DNA of 58,579 bases from Planctomycetota bacterium (GCA_014240375.1 JAAZXB010000001.1:1-58579), one strand, 5' to 3'; counted from the stretch's first letter, positions 38,422 to 48,630 are shown. The notes: generated by a model not told the origin, from the sequence alone. Numbers and translations: made by a program.

Positions 38422-38632
38422 TCCGCGAGGGTGCCCGTCGATCGTATTCAAATTCGTTCCATTGCTGGACAGTCCCTCCCGAAGTCGAACCCCTGAACGC
38501 TTCAATCCGCAAATACACAGCCCTCAAGCCCACTCCTCGACCTGCGGATCCTGGCCCGATTCTTGCCATTGTTCAGGGGTCGAGGGAGCGATGGCCCCCC
38601 ACTCAATACAGCAGCGGATCAGGAGGCGCACC

Positions 38633-40276
38633 ATGAAACCATTCCAGCAGCGTTTGGAATCGTTACTCAAGAAGATCTCGGGTCGAAACGAAGTCGGCAT
38701 CGACGAGATCCTCAGTCACCTCCCTGAGGTCAAGAATAACAAGAAGAAGCTGGAAAAAGTTCATGCGCTGCTGATCAAGATCCAATGTCAGATCATTCCC
38801 TCCGAAGAAGGAGATGACGGTGATCTGGACTCGACGGAATTCAATGTCGAGGAGGCGAAGAAAGCCGAGAAGGAGATCGAGAAGGAACTGAAGGCCAGCG
38901 CCGAGGCAGAGCAGTCTGCGGTCAAAGCTCTCGACGATCCGATCCGCATGTACTTCTCACAGATGGCGGCGATTCCACTGCTGACCCGTGATGAAGAGAT
39001 TCATTACGCCAAGGAGATCGAGAAGAGTCAGGCGACATTGTCTCGCCATGTCTACCAGACCGCCATCGGCCAGGATGAATCTCTTCAACTGCTCGAGCAG
39101 ATCTCGAACCAGACTCGCCTGGTCGAAAAGAGCCTTGACCTGACTCTGTCTCGCAAAGGAGATCGCCAGGCGTTCTACGACCGTCTGGAGAAGGAACTGC
39201 CACGAATGCGCTCGCTCTTTGCCCTCAACGTGGCGGAATCCAATGACCTGGAAGATGTTCCCCTCGGAGACACCGAGGTGCGACCCGCTCTCGAAAAGAG
39301 ACTTCACAGTCGAATCCTGCGACTGGCCCGGATGCTCGAATCGTACCAGGTGAAGATGAAGTACATGACCCGCTGGCAGTCCGATGTTTCGACCATTGGT
39401 AAGAGGCTGGAGAAAGAAATCGTCGGACTGAGGATTCGTAACAAGCGTGCGATCAGTCCCGAGTTCGACGAGATCAACGAGGCGATCCTTGAGGCGTACC
39501 CGGCCTTCATCGAGCGAGCTCGCGAGATCACCGTTCAGTTCAATCGTTACGAGAGTGCCAAGGGTGGATTGTCCTCTGGAAATCTCCGGTTGGTGGTCAG
39601 CGTCGCCAAGAAGTATCGAGGACGCGGTCTCTCATTCCTGGACCTGATCCAGGAAGGGAACACCGGACTGATGCGCGCCTGTGAGAAGTACGAGTACCGC
39701 AAAGGTTACAAGTTCTCGACCTACGCCACCTGGTGGATTCGTCAAGCGATCAGTCGTGCCATCGCTGAGAAGTCTCGCATGGTCCGCCTGCCAGTCTACA
39801 TGTCAGAGACGATGAGCAAGTTGGGTGGAGTCAGCCGGGAGCACCTGCAGAAGAAGGGACGTCGCCCCGACATCCACGAGATTGCAGAGGAACTGGATAT
39901 CCCCGCGGAAGAACTGGAAGCGATGCTCAGACTCAGTCGTTCTCCGGTGTCCCTCTCGACACCGATCGGAACCGAAGACGATTCCACCTTCGGTGACTTC
40001 CTCGAGGACCATCGAATTGAATCTCCCGCCGAGGCACTCTCCATCTCAGCACTCAAGGGTCGGATGGGTAACATCCTCGAAACCCTGAGCCTGCGCGAGC
40101 GAGAGGTGATCAAGATGCGCTTCGGTATCGGTCGCGATAGCACCTTCACCCTCGAAGAACTGGGCAAGAAGTTCAAGGTAACCCGAGAACGGATTCGCCA
40201 GATCGAGATCCGTGCACTGAAAAAGCTGCGCCACCCGGTTCGCTCGCGAAACCTCGAGGGATTCCTCGACGACTAG
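38633..40276 (+). CDS. rpoD: Primary RNA polymerase sigma factor (sigma-70 family)
   Basis: A 547-residue sigma-70. Region 1.1-like helices lie at the N-terminus and region 1.2 begins around [16 protein letters not shown]. Region 2 has [39 protein letters not shown] and [14 protein letters not shown]; region 3 has RLPVYM and region 4 has [20 protein letters not shown]. The ATG at 38633 has AGGAGG six bases upstream. Its length and region 1.1 suggest the housekeeping sigma. A strong terminator follows. Confidence 0.95.
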   Translation: MKPFQQRLESLLKKISGRNEVGIDEILSHLPEVKNNKKKLEKVHALLIKIQCQIIPSEEGDDGDLDSTEFNVEEAKKAEKEIEKELKASAEAEQSAVKALDDPIRMYFSQMAAIPLLTRDEEIHYAKEIEKSQATLSRHVYQTAIGQDESLQLLEQISNQTRLVEKSLDLTLSRKGDRQAFYDRLEKELPRMRSLFALNVAESNDLEDVPLGDTEVRPALEKRLHSRILRLARMLESYQVKMKYMTRWQSDVSTIGKRLEKEIVGLRIRNKRAISPEFDEINEAILEAYPAFIERAREITVQFNRYESAKGGLSSGNLRLVVSVAKKYRGRGLSFLDLIQEGNTGLMRACEKYEYRKGYKFSTYATWWIRQAISRAIAEKSRMVRLPVYMSETMSKLGGVSREHLQKKGRRPDIHEIAEELDIPAEELEAMLRLSRSPVSLSTPIGTEDDSTFGDFLEDHRIESPAEALSISALKGRMGNILETLSLREREVIKMRFGIGRDSTFTLEELGKKFKVTRERIRQIEIRALKKLRHPVRSRNLEGFLDD

Positions 40277-40308
40277 ATCTGAATCAAGACACTCCCACGA
40301 AGAGGACC

Positions 40309-40366
40309 GGAACCTGACGCGCGCCCCCCCGCCAGACTGGCGGGAGTCAGGTTCCACCTCTTTTTT
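40309..40366 (+). terminator. Rho-independent terminator of rpoD
   Basis: The outer stem GGAACCTGAC/GTCAGGTTCC (40309-40318 with 40346-40355) encloses an inner CCCGCCAG/CTGGCGGG hairpin and is followed by ACCTCTTTTTTC. It stands between convergent rpoD and the hotdog-fold gene and could stop transcription from both sides. Confidence 0.92.
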
Positions 40367-40381
40367 CAATTGAGTAGCGTG

Positions 40382-40900
40382 TTAACTTTCGATGATCCCC
40401 ATCCACCAGTGAGCGGTGATGAACTCTTCGCCGCCAACGCTCACTCCACCCTCAAATTTCACCGTTTCGCTCGATTCTGAGACCTTGCTCGCACGCAGAT
40501 GCAGAAGACCGGGTATCGTCATCTCGCTCACCACATCCAGCGTCTCCACCTCCACCAGTGACGGATAGACCGACGTGGGCTGATGGCACCAGGCTGCTGC
40601 GAGAGTACTTTTCGGTTCGGATGCAGAGAGCAAGATCACCATCGCCACCTGCTCCAGTGCGTTGAGGGCACTCGTGGATGGAAAAACAAAGCCAGATTTT
40701 CGGCCCGGAGTCGCCACATCTCCTGCGGTGACCGCCTTTTGAGCCACTGCGTGGCTCCCCGGGTGAAGCGACAGCACTCGGTCGATCAGGATCCGCTTCT
40801 TCGACAACGGTAGCAGACGGACCAGATCTTCCGCATCGAGAGCGAGAATCCCACCCGAGATTTCTCGGTGCTGGCTCCAACGATCCTCATGAGTCGTCAT
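40382..40900 (-). CDS. Hotdog-fold, FabZ/ApeP-like protein without the usual catalytic His
   Basis: A 172-residue single-domain protein. The segment RLLPLSKKRILIDRVLSLHP, followed by GSHAVAQKAVT, matches the start of FabZ/FabA-type 3-hydroxyacyl-ACP dehydratases and ApeP-like members. The long central helix is present (STSALNALEQVAMVILLSAS). The FabZ 'FxGHFPxxPxxPG' segment that carries the catalytic His is replaced by ATPGRKSGFVFPS, so dehydratase activity is doubtful. The ATG at 40900 (MTTHEDRW) is chosen; the longer frame to 41005 is low-complexity. It may bind an acyl chain or act as a thioesterase-like hotdog (inference). Confidence 0.7.
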   Translation of the reverse strand: MTTHEDRWSQHREISGGILALDAEDLVRLLPLSKKRILIDRVLSLHPGSHAVAQKAVTAGDVATPGRKSGFVFPSTSALNALEQVAMVILLSASEPKSTLAAAWCHQPTSVYPSLVEVETLDVVSEMTIPGLLHLRASKVSESSETVKFEGGVSVGGEEFITAHWWMGIIES

Positions 40901-41086
40901 CTCGATCTCTGCCCTTCTGGATCGGCACCCCTCCCGATCGATGGACGATACCGAGGTTGGCTTCACCTCCTGCAACATACCCGACCCAGTTCGTGGATGC
41001 TTCACCCACCCTCTGGTAGTTTGGCGAAGACTCCCAAACCAGGTAACTGGAAAATTAATGCCGACGATGAGAGAGAGCCGATTCCG

Positions 41087-41791
41087 ATGGTCCCTTTAGA
41101 GCCTACTGGCAACAACCAATCTGCCCACTGGATGGCCTTCTCTGTGGGAGACCTGCAATTGAACCTCGAGGTACCGGAAGGCGTCTGGAAGCCGACACAC
41201 AACGGGGTCTTGCTGGCAGAAACCCTCGAATCGCTGAGCTTCTCCGGAGAGAGTGTGTTGGAACTGGGAACGGGCTGCGGCTTGCATGCGATCATCCTGG
41301 CAAAGCGTGGAGCTCGTGAGTTGCTCCTCACAGAAATTGACGATCAGATCCTGATCCACGCGCGCAAGAACCTGGATTCCCATCAGGTCGAGACTCCGGC
41401 GCGCCTACTGGTGGCGGACTGGATCCAGGTCGACGTCAGTGGCTACGACACCCTGGTCGCCAATCCTCCCTATTGTGTTTCGGGCAAACGATACCGCCGA
41501 TATTTCATTGATACACTCATCCTGGAGGCTCACAAGTTGGTCCGACCGGGCGGTCGTATCATCTTCATCCATTCAACGATGGGAAATATGCCCAAGACCA
41601 TCTCGTTGATGGAAGATTGTGGCATGTCGGTGAAGATACTTGCGGAGAAGGACTTCCCGTTCCGCGACTACTACTCTGACGATCCCGATTTCATGCTGGA
41701 AATGGCCAAAGTCCCGGGATCCTATTCGGTTCGAGATGGTGTCCATCATGAACGGCTGGCCGTCTTCGAGGGAACGCTGCCAGAGAACTAG
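41087..41791 (+). CDS. SAM-dependent methyltransferase with NPPY motif
   Basis: A 234-residue class I methyltransferase. Motif I reads SVLELGTGCGLHAIILAKRG, and the catalytic motif is LVANPPYCVSG. An NPPY motif points to N-methylation of an amide or a nucleobase (PrmC, RsmC or TrmN6-type) rather than O- or C-methylation. The ATG at 41087 gives the family-like start; the frame stays open to 40868 but that part is antisense to the hotdog gene. It converges with hutH, and their stop codons overlap by 4 nt. The target is unknown. Confidence 0.78.
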   Translation: MVPLEPTGNNQSAHWMAFSVGDLQLNLEVPEGVWKPTHNGVLLAETLESLSFSGESVLELGTGCGLHAIILAKRGARELLLTEIDDQILIHARKNLDSHQVETPARLLVADWIQVDVSGYDTLVANPPYCVSGKRYRRYFIDTLILEAHKLVRPGGRIIFIHSTMGNMPKTISLMEDCGMSVKILAEKDFPFRDYYSDDPDFMLEMAKVPGSYSVRDGVHHERLAVFEGTLPEN

Positions 41792-43353
41792 AGAACCGCA
41801 ATCTGTCCTTCTCGTACCAGCTGGGCGGCATCTTCCAGCTCATTTGCGAGGATCCGATCTCCCGACCGTGCAGGAATTCGCTGGCGGATCGCTGCGATTC
41901 TCTGCTCCAGTCGTCGACCACTTCGCAACGGTCTCCTCAACTCGATGGCGTCGAGCGCCACCAGTAATTCGATCCCGATCACGTGAGCAGCCAGCCCCGC
42001 ACATTCGGCCGCCTTCTCCGAAGCATGCGTCGACATGCTGACATGGTCCTCCGATCCCGCCGACGTCACGATCGAGTCGACTGAAGCAGGGTGGGAGAGA
42101 ACTTTCATCCGTGACACCAGCGCGGCGGAAGTCACCTGTGCCATCATCCACCCCGATTCGAGGCCCTCGTTTCGGGCGAGAAACGCAGGCAATCCCTGAT
42201 TGGTATCGGGGTTGATCAGTTTCTCTGTACGACGCTCCGAGATGGAAGAGAGATCGGCGAGCACGATCGACAGAAGATCTGCGGCGTAGGCCACTGGCGC
42301 ACCGTGAAAGTTGCCGCCAGAGAGGACTTCATCTTGCTCGGCGAAAACCAGCGGGTTATCGGTCGAAGAGTTGGCTTCCCTCTCGACGGTCTGGCCGATC
42401 CAATCGAGCGCATCTCGAACGGCCCCATGAACCTGAGGAACACAGCGCAAGGAATAGGGATCCTGGACCCGATCACAGTCGATGTGGGAGGCGGCAATCT
42501 GGCTCCCCTTCAAGAGGGATCGGATACTGGCTGCCACCACCGCCTGGCCCGGATGGGGTCGGACCTGGTGGATCCTCTCATCGAAGGGCTGCATCGATCC
42601 CAGCAGCCCCTCGATGCTGATGGCGGCGGAGAGATCCGCCGCATCCACCACTGCTCGAGCCTCCAGCAGGGCTCCCGTCAGCATCGCCACCGAGACCTGC
42701 ACTCCGTTGATCAGTGACAGACCTTCCTTGGCCTTGAGAACAATCGGCTCGAGGCCGCTTCGGCGCAAAGCGGTCTTGCCAGCGAGCCACCGACCTCCGA
42801 CCCGCGCCTCACCTTCCCCGACCAGCACCAGGGCCAGGTGTGAGAGAGGAGCGAGATCACCACTGGCACCGACCGAGCCCATCCTGGGGATCTTGGGCAG
42901 CACATCCTTCTCGAGCATCGCCATCAGCAATTCGATCACCTCGAGATGGATGCCGCTATTTCCTCGCGCCAGGGCATTGGCTCGCAACGCCAGCGCCAGG
43001 CGAACCTGGGCCGCCTCGAGCGGGGCCCCGATTCCCGTGGCATGAGATCGAATCAGATTCAATTGCAGTTTCTCGACCTCTGCCGGCTCGATCTGGACCC
43101 GACAAAAACGACCGAAACCGGTGTTGATGCCATAACTCGGCTCGGCGGACGCTGCAGCCCGGATCACCGATCGGGAGGCCGCTTTGATGCGCTGGCGAGC
43201 CAGGCGGGTCAATCGAAGGGTGGCCTCTCCTGCGGCAATCGCTGCCAGATCCTTCAATGTGAAGGAACAGCCGTCGAGACGGACCATCCTTCGCTTCTTT
43301 CCGGAGGGAGCCTGTTTCCCCGCAGATTCCTTGTTGCTGCTCAAACGAGCCAC
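41788..43353 (-). CDS. hutH: Histidine ammonia-lyase (HutH family)
   Basis: A 521-residue aromatic amino-acid lyase. The catalytic Tyr lies in SYGINTGFG, the MIO cofactor forms from A-S-G in GSVGASGDLAPLSHL, and QVHGAVRDAL and NSSTDNPLVF complete the site. HutH turns histidine into urocanate and ammonia. The GTG at 43353 is chosen because GGAAGGGAG lies six bases upstream. No other hut gene is in the window, so other lyase specificities (Tyr or Phe) cannot be excluded. Confidence 0.88.
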   Translation of the reverse strand: MARLSSNKESAGKQAPSGKKRRMVRLDGCSFTLKDLAAIAAGEATLRLTRLARQRIKAASRSVIRAAASAEPSYGINTGFGRFCRVQIEPAEVEKLQLNLIRSHATGIGAPLEAAQVRLALALRANALARGNSGIHLEVIELLMAMLEKDVLPKIPRMGSVGASGDLAPLSHLALVLVGEGEARVGGRWLAGKTALRRSGLEPIVLKAKEGLSLINGVQVSVAMLTGALLEARAVVDAADLSAAISIEGLLGSMQPFDERIHQVRPHPGQAVVAASIRSLLKGSQIAASHIDCDRVQDPYSLRCVPQVHGAVRDALDWIGQTVEREANSSTDNPLVFAEQDEVLSGGNFHGAPVAYAADLLSIVLADLSSISERRTEKLINPDTNQGLPAFLARNEGLESGWMMAQVTSAALVSRMKVLSHPASVDSIVTSAGSEDHVSMSTHASEKAAECAGLAAHVIGIELLVALDAIELRRPLRSGRRLEQRIAAIRQRIPARSGDRILANELEDAAQLVREGQIAVL

Positions 43354-43490
43354 CTCGGACTCCCTTCCGGCTGATCAGTCTCATCCGCAGGAAACTACGA
43401 CGACCCGCTGTTCACCGCAAGGAACACTCGGTCAGGTGGAATCCCTGGCCGGGCTGGATAAGATGCCGCAAACCCCGGATCGGAGCGATC

Positions 43491-45137
43491 ATGCCCATCG
43501 AGCGAGAAGAGTTGCCGGTAGACATCCTGTTCGTCGGAGCAGGCCCGGCATGCCTGACATCGGCTCTCCATCTCAAGAAGCAACTGGCCGCCATGGGTCG
43601 CGATGATGTGGAGATTGCGGTCATTGAAAAGGCCCAGACGGTGGGATCCCACATCCTCTCCGGGGCAGTGGTCGATCCTCGCCCGCTCGTGGAACTGCTC
43701 GGTGAGGACTGGCGAGACTGTGGGCTTCCCGTCGAAGCCTGGGTCGACCAGGAAGAAGTACGTCACCTCTCTGCCACTGGCACACTGCGCATTCCGGTGC
43801 CACCGATGCTAAAAAATCACGGATTTCCCGTCATCAGTCTCTCGGAGATGGTGACCTGGCTGAAGGACCGTTGTGAAGAAGCAGAGGTGATGGTCTTCGA
43901 AGGATTCCCCGGTCATCAATTCCTCCATGATGCCAACGGTCACATCGCTGGGGTCCAGACGATGGACAAGGGTCTGGATGCCAGTGGGAATCCTGGGCCA
44001 GGCTTTGAACCCGGTGCAGAGATCAGTGCCAAATGCACCGTGCTCGGCGAAGGGGTCCGGGGATCCCTCACACGACAGTTGATCGACGAGCAGGAGTTGC
44101 AGGGACGAAATCCTCAGATCTTCGGGACCGGCGGCAAGGAACTGTGGAAGTTACCCGAGGGACGCTTCCCCGCCGGCAAGGTGTTGCACACATCCGGTTG
44201 GCCCCTCTCCTCGACCCAGTATGGCGGCTCATGGATCTACGGTCTCTCCGGTGATCGAGTGTCGATCGGATTTGTCACCGCTCTGGATGCTCAACAACCG
44301 TGGACCGATCCGTGGGAAAATTTCCAGCGCTGGAAGCAACACCCCTTCATTGCAGACATTTTGGAGGGCGGAGAGATCCTCAAAGCGGGCGCGAAGTGCC
44401 TTCCAGAAGGGGGATACTGGTCGCGGCCCCGACCATGGGGAAACGGCTTTCTCATCATCGGCGATGCCGGATCCAATCTGAACGTGAGTCGGCTCAAGGG
44501 AGTGCACACCTCGATGAAGACGGGGCTTCTCGCTGCAGAAACACTTCTCGAAGCGATTCGCAAGGACGACTTCAGCGCGGAAACTCTTTGCTCCTATGAC
44601 GAGCGATTCAACAACTCATGGCTCAAGCAGGAGCTGTGGCGGGTCCGCAACTATCGCGCTGAATTTCAGGGCAGAGGGTTCTGGAGCGGTGCGATCCGCG
44701 CTGGTATCAAGTATGTACTCGGCGGAATAGGCAAGAAATTCATCCCACTGAAGGCGGATCACGATGAGATGCTGAAGATCCATGATGCCGAGCCGAAGCC
44801 AGAACCACTTGAATATGACGGTAAAAAACTGATCGACAAGGTGACCCAGGTGTACCACTCGGGATCGGTTCACTCCGAGCAGCAACCCAGTCACCTCAAG
44901 GTGGCAGACACCGATCTTTGCATCTCACGCTGCAAGGAGGAGTATGGAAATCCCTGTCAGCACTTCTGTCCGGCAAACGTCTACGAGATCGTCGACGATG
45001 ACAAGGGACAGGAAAAATTGCAGATCAATCACTCCAACTGCGTCCATTGCAAGACTTGTGATATTCTGGATCCATACCAGGTGATCACCTGGACGGTTCC
45101 CTCGGATGCCGGAGGACCGAAGTATCTGGGCCTCTGA
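43491..45137 (+). CDS. Electron-transfer-flavoprotein:quinone oxidoreductase
   Basis: A 548-residue ETF-QO. The FAD-binding start reads VDILFVGAGPACLTSALHL, and AVIEKAQTVGSHILSGAVV matches the family. The C-terminal 4Fe-4S domain carries C-P-A-N-V-Y-E and NCVHCKTCDI. It passes electrons from ETF, loaded by acyl-CoA and other flavin dehydrogenases, to membrane quinone. Its start has GGAG five bases upstream. The thiolase and crotonase further right fit a beta-oxidation role; ETF itself is not in the window. Confidence 0.95.
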   Translation: MPIEREELPVDILFVGAGPACLTSALHLKKQLAAMGRDDVEIAVIEKAQTVGSHILSGAVVDPRPLVELLGEDWRDCGLPVEAWVDQEEVRHLSATGTLRIPVPPMLKNHGFPVISLSEMVTWLKDRCEEAEVMVFEGFPGHQFLHDANGHIAGVQTMDKGLDASGNPGPGFEPGAEISAKCTVLGEGVRGSLTRQLIDEQELQGRNPQIFGTGGKELWKLPEGRFPAGKVLHTSGWPLSSTQYGGSWIYGLSGDRVSIGFVTALDAQQPWTDPWENFQRWKQHPFIADILEGGEILKAGAKCLPEGGYWSRPRPWGNGFLIIGDAGSNLNVSRLKGVHTSMKTGLLAAETLLEAIRKDDFSAETLCSYDERFNNSWLKQELWRVRNYRAEFQGRGFWSGAIRAGIKYVLGGIGKKFIPLKADHDEMLKIHDAEPKPEPLEYDGKKLIDKVTQVYHSGSVHSEQQPSHLKVADTDLCISRCKEEYGNPCQHFCPANVYEIVDDDKGQEKLQINHSNCVHCKTCDILDPYQVITWTVPSDAGGPKYLGL

Positions 45138-45183
45138 GCCGCTTCCACGGCCAGAGTTCCGAGCATTGAAGACCGTGCAGAAC

Positions 45184-45211
45184 TTGACCGGGCCCGCTCC
45201 ACTCCTATCAT
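45184..45211 (+). promoter_or_regulatory. Sigma-70-type promoter of the LeuA-family gene
   Basis: TTGACC (45184-45189), 16 nt, then TATCAT (45206-45211), close to TTGACA-N17-TATAAT. It lies 51 nt upstream of the ATG at 45263. Transcription should start near 45218. Confidence 0.55.
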
Positions 45212-45262
45212 CAGGGGTGATTGATTGCTCCCCTCGGGAGAACCCCATCACGGAAGGCTTCG

Positions 45263-46546
45263 ATGAACCCGTTTGAAGAAGAATCCTCGGACAAAGGAGA
45301 CGATCGAGCCAGGGATCTGATCCACGACTGGAATGTCGTGGAGAAGTCGCAAGCCCGCACCGAGCCGGTCGAGTTTGACGACGAGACGCTCAGAGATGGA
45401 CTTCAATCCCCCTCGGTGGTCGATCCTCCCATCGAGCAAAAATTCGAGATTCTCCGTCTGATGGATCGCCTGGGAATACACACCGCCAATGTCGGACTTC
45501 CTGGAGCGGGGCCACGTGCGATCGAGGATGTAACACGCCTCTGTCAATTGATCGTCGACGAAAATCTATCGATCACCCCCAACTGCGCAGCCAGGACACA
45601 TGAAAAAGACATCGATGCTGTCGCACGGATCAGTCAGAAGGTCGGGATTCCCATCGAATGCTGTACCTTCATCGGGTCGAGTCCCATCCGTCAATACACC
45701 GAGGACTGGACTCTTGAGAGGATGCTCGAACATACCACCTATGCATCCAAACGCTGCAGTCGTGAAGGTCTCCCACAGATGTATGTCACCGAGGACACCA
45801 CTCGCGCTGCCCCTGAGACACTACGCGCCCTCTACAGCACTGCCATCGAGCATGGTGCGACTCGCGCCTGCGTCTGCGATACCGTTGGACACGCCACGCC
45901 AAGTGGCGTCCGTTCCCTGATCACTTTCATCCAGGAGGTGATCAACGATACCGGTGTCGAGGGGATCAAGATCGACTGGCACGGCCATCGAGATCGAGAT
46001 CTCGACATCGCAAACTCCATCGCCGCTGTGGAATCGGGTGTACACAGGATTCACGGCGCAGCCCTTGGGGTCGGTGAACGCTGTGGCAACACATCGATGG
46101 ACTTACTGCTGGCCAATCTGAAACTGTTGGGCTACATCGACAACGACCTGACCCTGCTCCCCGAATATGTCCAGAAGGTCAGTGAATCGTGCCATGTACC
46201 GATTCCGAGAAACTATCCCATCTTCGGGACAGACGCCTTCGAGACCGCAACCGGAGTTCATGCTGCTGCGGTGATCAAGGCGTTTCGAAAGGGTGATCGG
46301 TGGCTCGCAAATCGCGTCTACTCGGGGGTTCCCGCCGATGAATTCGGGCTATCTCAAAAGATCAGCGTCGGACCGATGAGTGGAAAGTCGAATGTGATCT
46401 TCTGGCTTGAACAGCGTGGCATCGAACCGACTGAAGATCTTGTGAGCAAGATCTTTGTCCATGCAAAGAAGTCAGACCGGATCCTCTCCGACAAGGAGTT
46501 GCTCTCGCTGGTCTCCGAGTGCGACCCACATGCAGATCAGGGGTGA
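45263..46546 (+). CDS. LeuA-family (2-isopropylmalate/homocitrate synthase-like) enzyme
   Basis: A 427-residue DRE-TIM metallolyase. The HMGL-type motif is DDETLRDGLQSPSV (the R-D pair contacts the acyl-CoA and metal), and the metal motif is H-G-H-R-D in KIDWHGHRDRDLDIANS. The protein lacks the C-terminal LeuA regulatory domain that gives leucine feedback. It could make 2-isopropylmalate, homocitrate, citramalate or a related acid. The downstream convergent leuB-like dehydrogenase fits a leucine or isoleucine pathway, but LeuC/LeuD are not seen. The ATG at 45263 has GGAAGG five bases upstream. Confidence 0.82.
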   Translation: MNPFEEESSDKGDDRARDLIHDWNVVEKSQARTEPVEFDDETLRDGLQSPSVVDPPIEQKFEILRLMDRLGIHTANVGLPGAGPRAIEDVTRLCQLIVDENLSITPNCAARTHEKDIDAVARISQKVGIPIECCTFIGSSPIRQYTEDWTLERMLEHTTYASKRCSREGLPQMYVTEDTTRAAPETLRALYSTAIEHGATRACVCDTVGHATPSGVRSLITFIQEVINDTGVEGIKIDWHGHRDRDLDIANSIAAVESGVHRIHGAALGVGERCGNTSMDLLLANLKLLGYIDNDLTLLPEYVQKVSESCHVPIPRNYPIFGTDAFETATGVHAAAVIKAFRKGDRWLANRVYSGVPADEFGLSQKISVGPMSGKSNVIFWLEQRGIEPTEDLVSKIFVHAKKSDRILSDKELLSLVSECDPHADQG

Positions 46547-47514
46547 AACGGAAGTTGCACCTTACCGATCATCGTCAGTGAAGATCCATCTCCGGAGGTG
46601 CCCTGCCACCGTAGAGACGTCCCGACTTCGATGTGAGTCTTCTTGACCGAAGCCAGTAGCACAAATCCATCAGGACACTGCGCTACCGATGTGATGATTC
46701 CCGGGGACTTCCCCTCATCATCGACACGCTCGAGTGGATCCCCTGGCGCCACGCTTGCCGAATCGATCCCCTCGGGAAGTTCCAGATGGATGCTCCGCAA
46801 CTGACGATTTACATGGCCATAGGTACGGATTCGCGCCAGCACCTCTTGCCCCGAATAACACCCCTTGTCGTAGGAGATGGAATCTTCCAGTCCGACTTCG
46901 GGGGGCATGGAGCGATCGGTGATCTCCTGGCCGAAGCGAGGAAAACCTCCTTCGATCCGCGCTCGTTCCGCATCTTCGGCGCTACACCGGGTGACTCCCA
47001 GTGGCTCCAGCTGCTGTTCCACCGAGGCCAGTTGTTGCTGTGGAATCACCAGCTCGAAACCCGCCACCTGCGATCGACGACGCGATGCAATCCAACCATC
47101 TCTCCACGGTCTGCAGTGCAGAAAAGAGCCCGGCAATTCGCCATCCAGTTGCTCGATCACCGCACCAGAAGTGGGGCCTTGAAGGGAGATCACCGCAAAC
47201 TCGCCAGACTCGATCGACACATCTTCGAGGATCACCAGCCGGTCGAGACGGGCACGAAGAACCCCTGTCAGGGCGCTATCGACGATCAGCTGAAAACTCT
47301 GGGCCCTGCGATGGACATCGAAGAACGCCAGGATCCGTCCCTTACGGTCGAGCAAGGTGCCCCGACAACCGATCTCATCGGTGACCTTCTTCAGGTCACA
47401 GGAGATGAGACGTTGCAGGAACGGCTCCGAGTCCGAACCCGAAACGGTCACCACTTCAAGACGATGCTCTCCATCGAGCCGGGCGCACTGATCGAAAATG
47501 GTCGATTCACTCAT
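46537..47514 (-). CDS. ygfZ: Folate-binding iron-sulfur accessory protein YgfZ
   Basis: A 325-residue GcvT-like protein with the YgfZ signature K-G-C-Y-S-G-Q-E in SYDKGCYSGQEVLARIRTYG. YgfZ uses tetrahydrofolate and helps repair or assemble certain iron-sulfur enzymes, including MiaB, which is also in this window. It converges on the LeuA-family gene with a 10-nt overlap and starts 12 nt after the dehydrogenase stop codon. Confidence 0.92.
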   Translation of the reverse strand: MSESTIFDQCARLDGEHRLEVVTVSGSDSEPFLQRLISCDLKKVTDEIGCRGTLLDRKGRILAFFDVHRRAQSFQLIVDSALTGVLRARLDRLVILEDVSIESGEFAVISLQGPTSGAVIEQLDGELPGSFLHCRPWRDGWIASRRRSQVAGFELVIPQQQLASVEQQLEPLGVTRCSAEDAERARIEGGFPRFGQEITDRSMPPEVGLEDSISYDKGCYSGQEVLARIRTYGHVNRQLRSIHLELPEGIDSASVAPGDPLERVDDEGKSPGIITSVAQCPDGFVLLASVKKTHIEVGTSLRWQGTSGDGSSLTMIGKVQLPFHP

Positions 47515-47526
47515 GTTGGATTCCGA

Positions 47527-48591
47527 TCAGAGGGAACGGATCTTCTCGACCACACGGTCTCCCCATTCATCGGTGGAGATGCCACTGGCAGCACTCACCG
47601 ATGTCACATCTTTACCCTGTAAGACACTCTCCACCGCTCCCTCGACTCGAGCGGACGCACCCGCTTCTCCGAGATGATCGAGCATCATCTGAATCGCAGC
47701 GATTGCGGCGATGGGACACGAGACATTCTTGCCCTTGTACTTCGGTGCCGATCCGTGGATCGACTCGAACATCGAGACCTGTCCCGGATGGATGTTTCCG
47801 CTGGCAGCGACTCCCATCCCTCCCTGCAGTACGGCTCCCAGGTCAGTGATGATGTCACCAAACAGATTTGTCGTGACGACGGTATCGAAAGATTCCGGAT
47901 TCTTGATCATCCACATGCAAGCAGCATCAACGTAGGCATGATCCTGTTCGATGTCAGGGAATTCCTCCCCCACTTCGGCAAAGGTACGGGTCCAGATATC
48001 CTGAGCCCGGATGGCATTGGCCTTGTCGACCAGCATCAATTTCTTCTGCCGGTTACGCTTCCTTGCCAGTTCAAATGCAAAGCGGATCACGCGCTCGACA
48101 CCATGCCTTGTGTATACCATCTGCTGCATGGCCACTTCTTGGGCGGTACCCTTCTTGAGAATTCCTCCGATGCCTGCATAGGCATCCTCGGTATTCTCCC
48201 GGACCACGACAAAATCTATGTCGTCTGGCCCCTTGCCCTTGAGTGGGCAGAACTTCTCGGAGAGCAATCGGATCGGTCGCAGGTTGACGAAGAGATCGAG
48301 ATTGAATCGAAGCCCTGCGATGATGGCTCGCTCGACCAGTCCCACCTCGACTCGAGGATCTCCGATGGCTCCCAGATATGCGGCGTCCATGCCCCGAACC
48401 TGATCGAGAATTTCATCGGGCAGCAATTCTCCCGTCGCCAGGTAATGCTCGCTGCCGTGGGGATAGTCGGTTCGTTCAATCTCGAATCCGCCCATCTCGC
48501 TGACCACATCGAGAACCTTGAAGGCTTCGCGTGTCACCTCGGGTCCGATACCATCTCCACCGAAAACTGCAACTTTGTACTTCTTCGTCAC
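47527..48591 (-). CDS. 3-isopropylmalate/isocitrate-type dehydrogenase
   Basis: A 354-residue beta-decarboxylating dehydrogenase. NAD and substrate regions include YKVAVFGGDGIGPEVTREA, LRPIRLLSEKFCPLKGKG, VVRENTEDAYAG and TTNLFGDIITDLGAVLQGG. The last is the metal-binding signature of the IDH/IPMDH family. The 'RENTED' region resembles isocitrate and homoisocitrate types more than LeuB's REL, so the substrate is left open: 3-isopropylmalate, isocitrate, homoisocitrate or tartrate. It lies between ygfZ and the thiolase gene. Confidence 0.85.
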   Translation of the reverse strand: MTKKYKVAVFGGDGIGPEVTREAFKVLDVVSEMGGFEIERTDYPHGSEHYLATGELLPDEILDQVRGMDAAYLGAIGDPRVEVGLVERAIIAGLRFNLDLFVNLRPIRLLSEKFCPLKGKGPDDIDFVVVRENTEDAYAGIGGILKKGTAQEVAMQQMVYTRHGVERVIRFAFELARKRNRQKKLMLVDKANAIRAQDIWTRTFAEVGEEFPDIEQDHAYVDAACMWMIKNPESFDTVVTTNLFGDIITDLGAVLQGGMGVAASGNIHPGQVSMFESIHGSAPKYKGKNVSCPIAAIAAIQMMLDHLGEAGASARVEGAVESVLQGKDVTSVSAASGISTDEWGDRVVEKIRSL

Positions 48592-48630
48592 GTTCTCTCT
48601 CCCTTGAATCCTGTTTCTGATGTGTTGATT

